This document shows positions 44,201 to 57,141 of a stretch of DNA of 64,000 bases, in pieces. The DNA lies in the NCBI GenBank assembly GCA_014904845.1, contig MU119240.1, positions 248,001 to 312,000 of the forward strand. Direction: 5' to 3'. The DNA comes from Acephala macrosclerotiorum (taxonomy: Eukaryota > Ascomycota > Leotiomycetes > Helotiales > Mollisiaceae). The notes below the pieces were generated by a model. It did not search any database. It was not told the origin of the DNA and saw nothing but the letters and a program-made list of their open reading frames with translations. Within the stretch, counting starts at the first letter, position 1. Every line of letters starts with the position of its first letter. Made by a program: the position numbers and the translations under genes.

Positions 44201-47200
44201 TCACGGCAACCGATCATGAGGAGAAACTTGAGAGCGTTAGACGTACCTTTTCTACGATGAGAGCAATAGTATCAGTCTTTCGTGCTCGACACGCGAGGTG
44301 GAGGATGTTACGCTTGTCTTTTGTGACCAACGATGGGTCCGCGCCTGCCGAAAGGAGGAGAGCAAGCTCAAATTCCGATCGAAGAGTTGCGAGGTGGATT
44401 GCTGCCATGCCATCGTTGTCTTGGGCATTGAGGTCCAGCTTTTCCTTTTGTTCGTGTCTGTAAGAGGAAGAAGTTAGTAAATTCAGCACCCTGGTTGTTG
44501 ATGTGCAAAGCATTCGAGGACATTTCCGAGGGTATGGACCTAGAATCAATACGTACATCTGAAAGAATGCCAACAAAGAGGTCCTCTTCTCATTGCTAGA
44601 AGAACTGATTCTACCATGGCTGATAACATCATGCAGCGGAGTCTCCCCTTTTTTATTCTTCGCATTAATCGAGATTCCGAGGCCTATGAGGTGTTCAACA
44701 AACTTAACACCATTTTCCGTGCCTTGGAAATTGCTGGCTGCTACATGCAACAGCGTGTCTCCATTATTATCAACGGCCAGAGGGTCTAATCCGTAATCGA
44801 CATACTTGTTGAATGTTTCCAAAGAAGGACACCCTCCATAAATTTGTAAGAAACAATGCAACATCCCCCTTCCGGAGTTGTCTACCGCGTGAACGTTCGC
44901 ACCCATTTGTCTCAATGCTTCCACAGCGTTCATTTCTCTCAAGTCTTTGAGTATAGGTGTTCTGCCATTACTGTTGCGATCTTCGAGGGACGCTCCATTC
45001 TCTAGAAGGAGTTGGATGAACTGTTTCGTCTCTTCAACATCTTTTCTTGATCCCAAGAGCCAGATGCATCGCTTCTTCGTTCTCTCATCGCACTTCTCGA
45101 GCAATATCTTGAATGTCTCGAAATCAACCGTCCGAGTTATGATAGCTTGGTCAAGTGCTGTCCATCCACAATCGTCCTTGATGTCTAGTCGCGCACCTTT
45201 CTCTAGGAGCAACGCGAGAATCTCGTTTGTATCGTTGTGTCCGAAATTTCCGTGAGGATGATCAAGAATTTTATGCAATGTTGTGTCCCCTCCGCTACCC
45301 CGGTCGCCTACATTTGCGCCATACTCGAGAAGTAGTTTGATGATCTCCAAGTCCTTTCGCTGCTCTAGGGCACGAAGGAAGACGGAATCTCCGTTGCTGT
45401 CCGTAGAAGACACATCTGCCCCAGCTTCAAGCAAGCTCTTGACTGCAACCATGTGCGCATTCGATCGACCTGCAAATTGGAGCATCAGAGGTGTATTTCC
45501 ACTGCCATCCTTCGCATTGATATCCGCTCCGGCTTTGAGCAGCAGCTTTAAAATTTGGTTGCAGGCAATGTAATGTCCCTCTTCCCACGAGCCATGAAAT
45601 AAGGTATGAACAGGCGCTTTCACTGGATCTCCTCGCCCGAATCGGCTACCTCCGTTGATGTGGTGGTTTGGAGCATAGTCGCATTGTTCAAGTGGATCAG
45701 CTCCCTTTGAGAGCAAGAGCTCGACACAACTGATGCTGCGAGCTAGTGTTGCGACATAAAGTGGAGTACCGCCTTCGAACTTGGAATTCGATGAGACTTC
45801 TGAACTCGAAAGAACCGCTTTCGCGATTTCAAATTCTCCATGGCGGCAAGCTCGGCCAAGAACCTCCTGGAGACTTTCGGGTTTGAGGTAAGGCAGCATG
45901 ACCACGATCGTATCTAGATGACCTTGCTTGCAAGCATATTCCACGGCTGTCTCCCCTTTTGTGGATCGTTCACCTCCAAGAAGTCTGCCTGCGTGGTTCT
46001 CCTTCGTCTTGGGGGTGACTGGGTCTACTCCAGCTTCGAGGAGGAGCTTGACGATGTCTGACTTGTTTCGTTTTGCGGCTTCATGGAGGGGTACGACCCC
46101 ACGACAATTGTGTGCGTTTGGATCTGCACCATGCTGTAGGAGGAGAGCCACCATTTCTGTATGACCACGCCGAGTTGCCCAATGCAATGGTGTAAATTCG
46201 TTGGCATCCAACGGATCCACAGTTTGAGACTCTCGAAGCAGACGAGCTGCGTATTTCGTCATGCCAGCAAAGGCAGCAATATGAAGAGGCGCAGGTGTCT
46301 GGGCGACTCCTGGCACTTCGCGCTTCGTCCACTCAAGACGAAGCCACTGCTTAAAATCTGGACTTTCGGGATTGAGAAAACTCGATACAGCCTGTAAGAA
46401 CTCCTCGTCGTCCTCATCATAACGATGACAGTGAACAGCCCAATTAGTAACGGCGTATTCGAGGAACGGGTAGCGCAGCCTCGATTCCTGGTAATTATAG
46501 GGATCTTTCTTCTCCTTGTAGATGCCGCCAGCATCGCGTCGACACCGGCAAAGACGATCGCCGTCGCAAACACATAGGCGTGCTTTTTCAGCCTCTTCAG
46601 CATCGGGATGACGAAGAATACCAGACTGGAGATATTTCAATGAGGTCATTGCAATATTCTTGTGAGCTTGGGGAGGGTTGAGCACTGGAAATTGTGGTAC
46701 GCTACTATCGCCGGACCTTTTGGCCCTCTCATTGTTCAGCAGAAACTCAGTGAGCGAATGATGGATGACTTGTACAGTTTCGTCTTCTAGGATCTCGAGG
46801 AGTGGTGCACATGCCGTTCTGGCAACGTTCTTTGGTGTTCCCGGCAGCTTTTCAGGGGCAAACACCGAAGCGAGAATATTTGCAAGCTCATTCAAGCGCA
46901 GAGCTCGAGACGAATGAGTGACAAACTCAAGAAGGAAGACTTGCACAGCAGTCTCAATCTTCTGGCTCTGCGTATTCCCATGGAGCATACTGTTATACAT
47001 ATCTTCGAGACCTACTGGCAGATTTCTGGCGAGCTTCTGGACATCGAGCTGACCTGTTGCCTTCAGCTTCGGTATGATTTGATCGACCAGAAGTCGAGCA
47101 TAGAGAAACAGTCCTCGGGATCGTCTACATATCGTCGACTCCAGACTTGCACGAAGCTGCCGATTCTGATCACCTGATAGAACATCTTTCAGGCGATAGG

Positions 47201-47939
47201 TAATGAAGAGTGCGATATCCTTGCCAACAAGATCGTCCTCCAAACTGATGTGGACAATTGATGCATCTCGTAACGCACTTTGCAGATACTGCTTTGGTCT
47301 GCTAGTCATGAACAACTTGACGGACTTCGGGCGGAATGTCGCCAAAGAGTTCAGGTGTTGCAGAAAATTGTCGTTGCAGGCTAGCTCCATCTCATCCATA
47401 GCATCTACTACTACGTAAGCCTTCTCGACCGAGGCAAGCCCAAGTAGAAGAAATTCCCAAAGTCTATCATCGGAAAGGTGGTCCAGCTCGCTCCCGGCGA
47501 GTGACTGGAGAGTAGCCTGAAGTCTGGCACATCGCGGAAGCAGCTGAGCGAGGAAGTCCTGAACTAGATTGCGGGGTTTTCGGTTTGAGGCAATGATGTA
47601 TCGAAAGAAGAAGAACAAGACAGGCACATCTTCAGTCGTCTTCAAATACTCTACCATGGAAGCAGCAATGACCGACTTTCCCGCTCCAGGGACACCTTTC
47701 ACCCAGAGGCTTCCATGAGTATCTGATTGATGCCATTGCTGGTATCGGGAAGTGTCACAAATCCAAAGGCCCGTCCCTGGCGCCTGTGACGAGAGGTGAC
47801 GATGGAACTCGCTCGAGTCCGCGGTGTAGTCAGTGGGCTGAAGCCATCCCTGCAATTTGGCTAGATCTTCCGGACCGAGATTAGCTTCCCGATAATCAAT
47901 TATCTCGAAATCTTCTGAGGTAGATGCGGAGAAGGACAT
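41220..47939 (-). CDS. NACHT (P-loop NTPase)-ankyrin repeat protein, about 2,077 aa
   Basis: Three exons, 47939-44557, 44457-44247 and 43859-41220, are in phase (total 6,234 bases). The 387 bp second intron is long, but its removal completes an ankyrin repeat: TDTIALIVEK joins CKGLVDAQDQNGRTPLHDACISG. After an N-terminal stretch (LQGWLQPTDYTADSSEFHRHL) comes the NTPase: P-loop GVPGAGKS at 82-89 and Walker B AYVVVDAMDEME near 174-185. From about residue 565 to 2,050 run more than 25 ankyrin repeats of the TPLHxAxxxGxxxxVxLLLxxGADP type. It ends KKKDGEIEDIDWY. This is the STAND/NLR-like layout used in fungal non-self recognition and programmed cell death. If the long intron were wrong, it would be two adjacent genes. 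Confidence 0.87.
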
Positions 47940-49498
47940 CTTGTTCGTCTTTGAAGAGCTGAAGCTGCAAACGAGGAGGTGAATTATACTTTTTTAATCA
48001 CCGAGACACTTGGTTCAATGGTATTATATAGTAGTTGGAAGTTGAAAGAGTCATCGTTGAAGTGATGTTTGTCCTGCCTACTAGGCAGCAGAATCCGAGA
48101 TTTGACATGATATGCAGCACGTGACTCTTCTAAACATCCCAGCTTCCTTTTTTCTCTTGGCGCTTTCCTTCTAACAGTTCGGAAATTGTGGCTGCACTGC
48201 CCTCCAATGAGTGAGAAATCTACGAAATCAATTTCTGCTACTGGGAGCCGTTCATTGACTGTTCTTTTTGACAGCTACAACTGTCCTCGATGTTGTCAGT
48301 AAATATTTCTCTGCATGACCCATCGCGCTATGGTTTTCCGCTTTGGGGCATTGATATCTGAATAGTCGCGATGAGAGACACAGTACTATCGTCTCAGTGA
48401 GACGCGACCTAGTCGTCGATCCGCAATTCATTCCAATGTCTGTTTATCGGGAAATATTGAGCATGGTGTATCGGCTCACGATGCTGACTGTTGATGCAAC
48501 GTCGTAGTCGCTTGTTGGCCCTCAAGAAAGTGAGCACCCCTGATGCGTCGGCCGAACAGGAATCGAAGGTCCCCTGCCAAGCTTTTCTGTTCCGAACACA
48601 TTCTTTCGACCCTGCATTGCTCGCAGCTTGCTGCACAGCCAAGACGGTGGGCCAGAGGGGACTCTGTGGAGGTCCATGTTGACATCTCCATGAGTGCACG
48701 AAGGACACAGTGAGTTAGTGCCGCTGTAGGTCGTCAATAGTGAAGTTATGGAGATCTCCATCGCGAGCCATCCATTGGCCCCTCCCCCCACCTTTCGCTC
48801 AGATCGTTCGATGGTTTTATGCTTGGTTGTAAGGTTGTTTCCTTTCTGTGCTTGTTCCAGGGGCTTAAAAGCAGCTTGGCATCAAAGCGGTTGTTGGCCC
48901 CCGCAAAAATTAAATTGGTGGCGCCGTTTGTGTATGATGCCTGCAGTTGCCATATCTCGAAAAACTTCTTCCCCAGCGCCTCTCTTTCTTCCTCGACCCC
49001 TTCCCCACCACAAAAACCTCGCATCACAGCCCACGATGCGCCCTGAATCATAAGGTGGTAACGCCTCTGACATATCGCACTACTATCGCGCCCCTCCCGT
49101 ATCACAGGAATCTCCAATATCATCCTAGCGATGCCTCCTAACGCGGTTGGACCCGGTAGGGTCCAAAATGTCCCTTGATGACCAGATCTCGGAGCAGAGA
49201 GTCGATTTGGACCTGGCCGCCATCTCTGGATACGGGGATAGTGTTGATTACAATCGAACGTCTGCGTCTTTCCCCTGTCCATCTCAACTTTAGTGCTGAT
49301 AATAAAGATGGAGCCGCTTTCATTTTGGCAGACAGTTCTGTTTATATAGAATTCGCTGCTGCCTCTCTCGTTCACGGCCAGCGCTGTCGCAACTGTCGTT
49401 TCTCTTGTCCGCTCGCTCTGCCTGCAATACTACGGCCTTAATGACTTATACTTTCCTTCATTAATACTTAATTGGTTCCTCGACTAACTGCAGCAAAC
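47940..49498. other. intergenic between NACHT-ankyrin and WSC-glyoxal oxidase genes
   Basis: The interval holds both divergent promoters. On the right a TTTATATAG sequence (near 49339-49347) lies 150 bp before the WSC gene start and could be a TATA box. A 209-codon minus-strand frame, 48746-49375, has an ATG but no motif. Confidence 0.4.
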
Positions 49499-52400
49499 AT
49501 GATCCTCTCCTCTGCCATCGCGGCATTGTTGTGGTTGTCTTCTGTGAGTTTCCTTGGAATCATCCTTGAGAATTCAAATTAATCCCGAGTCTAGTCTGCC
49601 ACTACAAACGCTGCCACGATTGGAAAACGTGATCTGGTAGTACCAGCAGAGATCAATGGATGGATATCGCAAGGATGTTACATGTACGTACTAGCGATTT
49701 GGCTTCAAGGATTCGAGCGCTAACCAGGATTTCAGTGATGTTGGGAGAACACTTACTGGCGCTGGCTACGACAATAATACTGGTATGACAGATGAATCCT
49801 GCATCTCATACTGTGAGAAGCTTGGATACATCTATGCTGGAACTGAATACGCAGAAGAATGCTGTAAGTGCTCTCACCACAATGTCCCAACTCAACTGAC
49901 AGCTTTAGACTGCGGCGATTCTCTCGCCTCAGGATCGGGTCCGGCTCCTGCCAGCGACTGCTCAACACCATGCAGTGGAAATGCGACAGAGGCATGTGGT
50001 GGAGGAAACCGACTCAACTTGTACTGGAGTGGCACTACAGGGCCATCGACTAACTCTGGGCCTGGTCTTTGGTCTTTTAGTGGATGTTACACGTATGTTG
50101 TGCCCAATTGTACTCGATGTTGTGTCGCTGACCTTGAGTAGAGAAGGCACAACAGGCAGAGCGCTTACTGTTGGTGCCACTGTTACTGGCGGAAGTACCA
50201 ACATGACAGTTGCAAACTGTGTGTCTGAATGCCAAGTCTTGGGCTACGACCTTGCTGGTCTTGAGTACTCGGGAGAGTGCTGTGAGTAACACTACCCAGA
50301 ATCACGTGGAATACCACTGATAATGATAGATTGTGACAACTCTATTTCAAATGGAGCTACACTTGCACCTGACGGATTGACGGGTTGCTCCATGCTTTGC
50401 AATGGCAATTTTTCCGAGTTCTGCGGAGGCTCAAATAGATTGGATGTCTACGATTTCAACAAAACGGTTACTCTTCCTGCGTGGAACACGACTGCGGTCA
50501 GCTCGACTACGACTTCAGTCACATCGACCTCAAATTCCATTGTTGTTACGACATCAAGCAGCTCAGTGGTTTCCTCGCTATCTTCGGCTGCTTCAACGTC
50601 GAGCTCGAGCTCCAGTAGTACCAAGGCGGCTTCCTCATCGTCCGTAGCATCATCATCTTCGACTGTCTCATCCTCAATCTCGTCGAGCTCCACGACCACA
50701 CCCCAGGCCCCGGCTGCCACATCAACAGGCCCTTCTCTTGGGCCTTACATCTACTATGGCTGCCAAACTGAAGGTACCAACGTCCGAGCACTTTCTGGTG
50801 CCGCATCAGCATCTGACACCATGACCCTTGAGATGTGCGAGGCCAGCTGCTCCGGCTACACATACTGGGGTACCGAGTATGGACGAGAATGCTACTGTGG
50901 AAACAGCTTTGGGGCCGGTTCTATCGCCGCTGCCGCCGCTGACTGCTCATTTCCATGTGCCGGAGATGCAAATGAAACTTGTGGAGCAGGCAACCGTCTC
51001 TCAGTCTATGTTCTCAACGGTACTGTAACGTCAACAACAAGCAGCATCGCATCAACATCAGCTACTGGAACTGGTACATCATCCGCATCAGCTTCAGTCA
51101 CAAGCAGCTCTGCTGCGACTGGCTTCCCAACTGGATGGTCATACTATGGCTGCTATGTTGACGGTCTCACTGGACGAATTTTGCAAAATCAACTTGCTGA
51201 TAACGAAGAGAACACTCTCCAAGTCTGCGTTGCTGCTTGTGCTGCTGCAGGTTACACAATTGCTGGCGCAGAGTACGGTGTCCAATGTTTCTGTGGTGAT
51301 GCAATCTACAATGGTGGAGTGCTAGCAACGAATCAAGCAGACTGCTCGGTTGCCTGTCCCGGAAATACCGCCGAAGATTGTGGAGCTGGAAACAGAATGT
51401 CCCTGTACTCACTTGGAACACCAGAGGCATACCAAGCTCCAGCTGCTCAAACATCAGGCTTGCTAACAGGATGGACCTATGGAGGCTGTCTTCAGGACAA
51501 CATCGCATCTAACGAAGATCCCAACGAGATCCTCTCCACCTTTCCCTACAAAGTCTGGGACAATGCGACGAGCAACACTCCCGAACTTTGCATCGCTCGC
51601 TGCCAAGAGTTCGGTTACAATGCAGCTGGTCTCGAATACGGATCTCAATGCTTCTGCGGTGACGTTGAGAATATCTACGTTGCTTCTGCTCCATCAACCT
51701 CCACCGACCCTGACGATACGCAATACTATACTCGAAGCTCGGTCCCGGAATTCTACGATGCTTCAGAATGTAACTCAGCCTGCACCGGTGCTGCACAATA
51801 CCTTTGCGGTGCAGGCAACAGACTCACTTATTACTACTACAATGCCACTGAGCCTCTCTATGTATGGGGTAACCCCACAGGTACAGCAGCAGGAGAGTAT
51901 TCGCTCCTCATTGGTGGTGTCGTTGTCCCTCTTATTGTCTCACAAACTGTCAACGGGAAGGTGACCTTCGTCGAGAAGTTCGGTACTGGTGAACCTAATG
52001 GCACTGGAGCTTATGAACTGGATCTGTCTCAGATTGATAACTTCTCGGCTGCTTGGAGGACGATGACTGGTCTCCAGACTGATGTTTTCTGCGCTGCTGG
52101 TCTCACTCTCCCAGATAAGGCAGGACGTCAACTCACAGCTGGTGGTTGGGCAGGCGAGTCTAACTTTGGTATTCGTTTGTACTGGTAAGTCATCTTCTGA
52201 CAGAATTCACGCAGTGTATGGAAACCCCATGCTGACCAGGTAATTCTAGGCCCGACGGATCGGCGGGTGTCGAAGGAACCAACGAATGGATCGAAGACCC
52301 CGGCGTTCTCCAACTTCAAGTTCCTCGCTGGTATCCTTCTGCGCTCATCATGGCCAATGGTTCCATTCTCATTGTCGGAGGAGAAGTTGGTCAGAACGCT

Positions 52401-53528
52401 GCCGAGCAACCAACTCTTGAGATCCTCCCTGCTACCGGTGTTCCAGATGCCAGCACCACAAGTGGTTACTCCAACACCACCGTCTACCTCGACTTCCTGG
52501 ACCGCACTGCTCCCTTCAACCTCTATCCTTTCATCGTCGTCATGAAGACTGGCATTTTTATTGCTTACTACAACGAAGCCCGCATCCTTGACGAAGTCAC
52601 TTTCGAGACAATCAAGACCCTCCCCAACATGCCAGCCGCAGTCAACGACCCCACAGGCGGCCGCACCTATCAACTCGAAGGCTCAATGGTCATCCTCCCC
52701 CAATACGCCCCCTACACCGACCCAGTTGGCGTCCTCATCTGCGGGGGCTCCACATCAGGAGGTGGTTACCCAATCGACAATTGTGTCTCCACGCAACCCG
52801 AAGCAGCCGAGCCAACCTGGACAATCGAGCGTATGCCCAGTCGTCGCGTCATGCCTTGCATGGCCGGTCTTCCAGACGGAACCTACGTGATTCTCAACGG
52901 AGCTGAACACGGCTACGCAGGCTTCGGTCTCGCTGGCTCACCTAACCTCAATGCCGTTATTTACGACCCGTCCAAGCCTGTCAATCAACGTATGAGTATC
53001 ATGGCTAATACTACCGTCGCTCGTTTGTATCATTCCGAAGCCACTGTCTTGCTAGATGGACGGGTGTTGGTATCTGGTTCTGATCCTACTGGAGATTATG
53101 CAAGCCCAGCTGGTTCCTTCCCAGAAGAGTACAGAGTGGAAGTCTTCTCACCACCTTACCTCCTAACCGGCGCCACACGTCCCAATTTCACGCTCTCATC
53201 CACCGACTGGGCGTACGGCGAATCTGTCACTTTCACCGTTACTACCGGTACCGCATCTACTGTCTCCCTTCTGGGATCTGTGGTCTCGACGCATGGAAAT
53301 GCAATGGGTCAACGAACTATTTTCCCTGAATTTAGCTGTGCGGGTACCACCTGCACGGTTGTGGCGCCACCGGACGCCCATACCAGTCCTCCAGGATGGT
53401 TTATGTTCTTTGTTCTTGAGAATGGTATTCCATCTGTGGGACAGTTTGTTAGGATTGGTGGTGACCCGGCTGGACTTGGAAATTGGCCTGATTTGCCGCC
53501 TTTTGAGGGGAGCTTGCCTGGTGTTTAG
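49499..53528 (+). CDS. secreted glyoxal oxidase-like copper radical oxidase with five WSC domains
   Basis: Seven exons (49499-49543, 49595-49683, 49736-49863, 49909-50092, 50142-50281, 50330-52184, 52250-53528) splice in phase to 1,239 aa. A signal peptide MILSSAIAALLWLSSSA is followed by a possible Kex2 site (GKR). Five Cys-rich WSC modules (carbohydrate-binding) start at CYIDVGRTL, CYTEGTTGRAL, GCQTEGTNVRAL, GCYVDGLTGRIL and GGCLQDNIAS; a Ser/Thr-rich linker separates the second and third. The catalytic beta-propeller follows (GGVVVPLIVSQTVNGKV onward), with the cofactor Cys likely in FCAAGLTL, and copper ligands likely in NLYPF, RLYHSEAT and STHGNAM. Such enzymes oxidise aldehydes and make hydrogen peroxide on plant cell walls. 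Introns fall only in the first two WSC units, which suggests later modules were added as intronless DNA. Confidence 0.95.
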
Positions 53529-55401
53529 AGGTCAGGGGTGGGTGCAATTTCTTCGCAAAATTGAGTGGGGGTTTAGGGTTGCAATGTCATATACCTACAA
53601 AGTATATCGAGACGAAAGCATGTCGTACACAGAGATGAGATATGCTCATAGTATTTTAACGCTTGGTATTTAATGAACTCCTTACTGCAGAGGGAGAGAC
53701 TTTGAAAACGGTATCCATGAGAAACAGTGTTTGTGAGGATTTAAAGTGATCATATTTCGTTAGGTAAGTCGTGCTTTAGAGACTTGCTCTGGTATTTGGG
53801 TGATGATGAAGTGTTTGAGCCAGGTTTGAACCGGAGGAAGATCACGTGACTCAACCCTTTTGTCTTCGTCTTTGGCCTCACAGAGGTTAAATTCCGGGTT
53901 CTTCTTTTCTATCTCTTCTTCGTTTTTGTCTTCATTCTAAGACTCAATTCGCCTTACAAGAAAGACATGACATGAGCTGGTTACTCTTCTGGGGAAGGTG
54001 CTAGCCCTCGCTGAGGATTCTCCTACCTCTTCCTCCAAAATCTACATGCACATGTACCTTAGCTATTTTCGAAGTATTTTATCAATATTGCACGAAATTT
54101 GGAGTGCGGGTTGTTGAGAAATTAAGTGTCGAGTACTTGAGATTTTGATGTTCTCGCGTACCAACATCGGCTTGTTTTTTTCTCCTGTGGAGAGGCGTGC
54201 TAGCACTAATGAGTGCTGAATAAGCCAGGAAGTGAGGCCAGTAGTATACAAGAACATGCATCAAGGCTTCGGAAGGATGAGAAGAAGGTATGGCTTTCGT
54301 CTCAAGAGACATTTCTACAGCATGTATAAAAACAGAACATCGATAGAGCTACAAAATACGCAATAGTAATGATACACCCAAAAATCGACACCCAACCATG
54401 TTCAAGCTCCATTGAGGAAAGTGATTTCATGCATCCCACCTGCACTGTGCCATGATCAAGGACTCACTTATCGTTAATGGATCGAGTATATCTTTCTCAA
54501 TCAAACGTAACAAGACGACCATCAGTAGTTGAATCATCAATTCCACCCAGTCTCAATCCTCATACCGGATACTTCGACCAGGAATATCCCAGGTAGCCCC
54601 ACCCCAAAGCCGTCAAACCTCACCCCGCATCACTCAACATCCCAACCCTTCCCGAAACTAACCAACAAACAAACGTAGGTCAAAAACATAATCAAAATCA
54701 AGAGCAGAAAGATAACAAACCCACCAAGCCTACAGAAGGAGCCAAATATCAGAACGAAACCTCTGGCTGGGGCGTTTCGCTTCAGGCCCAGACTCAGGTC
54801 GCGAGGACCAGGTTTCCTAGACTGGGTCCTGGGCATGCAGAAATCACTGGGACTCAACGTCTGAGCATTCGACATGCAACAGGAATTCCAAACCCCGAGC
54901 TAGATATCTAGCTAATATTAAAAGGGAAAGGATGTTGGAAGGGATGATTCCGCTGGGATGCAGCGCTGTTCCGCCCCACCCCGCCGCACTACCCCGCAAT
55001 GGCAGTGGGTGAAAAGTCTGGCTAGAGGTAGGCCTTTGGCCACAGATGAGGAATTCATTTTCGCTTGTAACTCAAAGCAGAACTCAAGTACACACGACGC
55101 GAAGTGGGGCAAATATCAAAGAGCAACGCTAGCGAAATGCAAACAAAGCATCATTTGAAACCTTAGAAGGCAAAGATGCACTAAATTCGCGAAAGTATTG
55201 GAAATGATACACTATCGATGTGCAACAAAAGAAGTTAACACGAAGGAACGTGGTACGCTGTGGTACGCTGTCCTTATTTGAGCAGGTGCAAACAGCACAT
55301 TAGTGGAGAAGAAGAGGAATCTCGAGTACAATATCGACTCTATGTATGTACTGAGGTTTTGCTTCTGAATTAAATGCTGCACCCTTTCATCGTGATCGTG
55401 G
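53529..55401. other. 1.9 kb between convergent genes, one small candidate frame
   Basis: Convergent 3' flanks of the WSC gene and the GH71 gene. Apart from a small membrane-protein frame at 54630-54875, I see nothing supported. Confidence 0.4.
54630..54875 (-). CDS. candidate small membrane protein, 81 aa
   Basis: ATG 54875 opens MSNAQTLSPSDFCMPRTQSR; residues 46-74 form one strong hydrophobic segment (GGFVIFLLLILIMFLTYVCL), followed by GKGWDVE. The tail-anchored layout is plausible, but no family is recognised and a frame of this length could be chance. Confidence 0.33.
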   Translation of the reverse strand: MSNAQTLSPSDFCMPRTQSRKPGPRDLSLGLKRNAPARGFVLIFGSFCRLGGFVIFLLLILIMFLTYVCLLVSFGKGWDVE

Positions 55402-57141
55402 TCACGATAAAGCTACAACCTGGAAGTTGTAGTTACAAAGATCGCTCGAGTCGGTCACCTATCAGAACGTCAGCATCTTCTCTCTCTCCTCACTCATTTC
55501 CCACAACTGAAAGAACAACAGGGGGGATCACTCACAGCAATAGGCCCCGTCCCCTTCACAACCTCCGCCCCACTACCCGCATTAACCACACTAACAACTA
55601 CACTCCCAACCCCCAATCCCCCGACAGAATAAGCATTATACCCCGAAACCAAACTCTGCGTCCCAAGCAATGTATTCGTATTACTATAAATGCTCACGTT
55701 CAGCCCCGTAACTCCCTCCGCAACCAACACAACGGCCGTAACTTTATCCTCCACCGTCTCAATCCCACTCGGTTTCCCCAACGTATCGGCACTACAGTCA
55801 GCATCCGCCAATAAAGTATGATGCCAGAAGACTCCTTGTGCCTTAGCATCGTTCGTTGGGTACATGGTATCCGTGTTCGTGGCTCCAGCTTTAAACGCTT
55901 TAATGAATGCGGGAAGGATTTGTTGGTACCCGGTATGATCGTACGCATCGGTGTATGCGCCCTCGACTGTTCCAGCTATTGGTTCCGGCCACGAATTTCC
56001 CATGTAATGAGACTCTCCGGCATCGTTCCACGTCTGCAACTCCACGAAATCCGGCTGCAGAGAAAGAACTTGTCCGAATCTATACTCCAAATTTTGCTCT
56101 CCTCTCCTATACCAATTCTGACTAGAATCAATGTGTTTAAACTGCAAAGGTGAGACACCCATCATGAAAGTCTTATTCGATTCATGGGCTGCAGTGAGGT
56201 AAGTTTGGTCGTCGGTAGTGGGGACTATGATGTCGCCTTGGGAAGCGAAGGGCCACGAGTTCCAGTTCATTGCTCCGTTAAGAGTGGGGAAGTCGGCTGT
56301 GAAGTAGGAGGGGAGGGCGGTGGTGTCTTGGAAGGCGGGGATGAAGTAGATGGGGTGCCCTGCCGAGGACATTACGTCTTGGAGGGCGACCTTCCAGCCG
56401 TCATTTACGGTGTCTTGGCCGAATGTGTAGGTGCTTGCTCCTCCCTAGTAGGTTAGTGAATGAATAGCTCGGCGAAGGAAGGAGGAAGGAGACTTACGTT
56501 GAAGGTCGAGACAAACGGAAGACCTGGAATGGGATCTTAGTGATGTCGAAGTGGATGTAGAATGAGAAGCAAACCGTTGTATGTGTAGTATGTATCATTG
56601 GTCACGTATGACAATAGGAAGTCTGTGAATTGATCTGGATTGCTGAACCCGGTCATATCGAATGAGAAACTGTACCGTGTCAGCTGAAGACGAGAAAAGA
56701 AAAGAGTGAGTCGTCTCACAAAAGCTTGAACTTATATTCGTTGGCCCATTTGAACAGGTAGGAAGTGGTGTTGAGGGACCAGGCCGCATCATCATTAGCT
56801 AAAATATTGTCAGTGTATTCTTGGACACAGTGGGGGTGTATGGACCGATATTCAGGGCGAAGGCATCTGCGCCGAGAGCTTGGGCATCGAGAATGTCTTG
56901 CTGGCAATGCTCATCGGAAACCGTTCCGATCTGAATACTGTCAACAAAGTTTCGTTACTGGAATGATACGGTGGACCACCAGGTAGTGGAAGAAGCTGTA
57001 CAAAGTCAGTACGGATCACGTGTTTCGGCTATCATTCAAAAAGAAAGGGGAAGCTCACACTGGTTTTCCGGTCGTTGCGGCATTAGCGAATGTCAAGCTC
57101 AGGGCACCCAGGACGCCGAGGAAACTGAAGAACAAATGCAT
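55402..57141 (-). CDS. secreted alpha-1,3-glucanase (mutanase), GH71
   Basis: Eight exons with matching phases give 449 aa: 57141-57059, 56995-56980 (16 bases), 56930-56846, 56798-56720, 56669-56575, 56523-56498 (26 bases), 56444-55536 and 55458-55402. The signal peptide is MHLFFSFLGVLGALSLTFANA. Then come GKPVFFHYL, IGTVSDEHCQQDILDAQALG, ADAFALNIANDDAAWSLNT, FKLFFSFDMTGF, YYTYNGLPFVSTFNGG and GHPIYFIPAFQD, all typical of GH71, ending CNYNFQVVALS. The family hydrolyses alpha-1,3-glucan of fungal cell walls. The first intron after FFHYL and that after FALNI have atypical donors (GTGGTC, GTCCAT), and two exons are under 30 bases, so borders are inferred from the match to the family text. Confidence 0.88.

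Noticed and set aside
48746..49375. 209-codon minus-strand frame
   Set aside because: It has an ATG but no motif, signal or domain-like pattern, and it occupies the promoter side of the WSC gene. Kept only as a possibility.
50448..50863. minus-strand frames opposite the Ser/Thr-rich linker
   Set aside because: They are shadows of low-complexity TC-rich coding sequence in the WSC gene (long Glu/Asp/Val runs).
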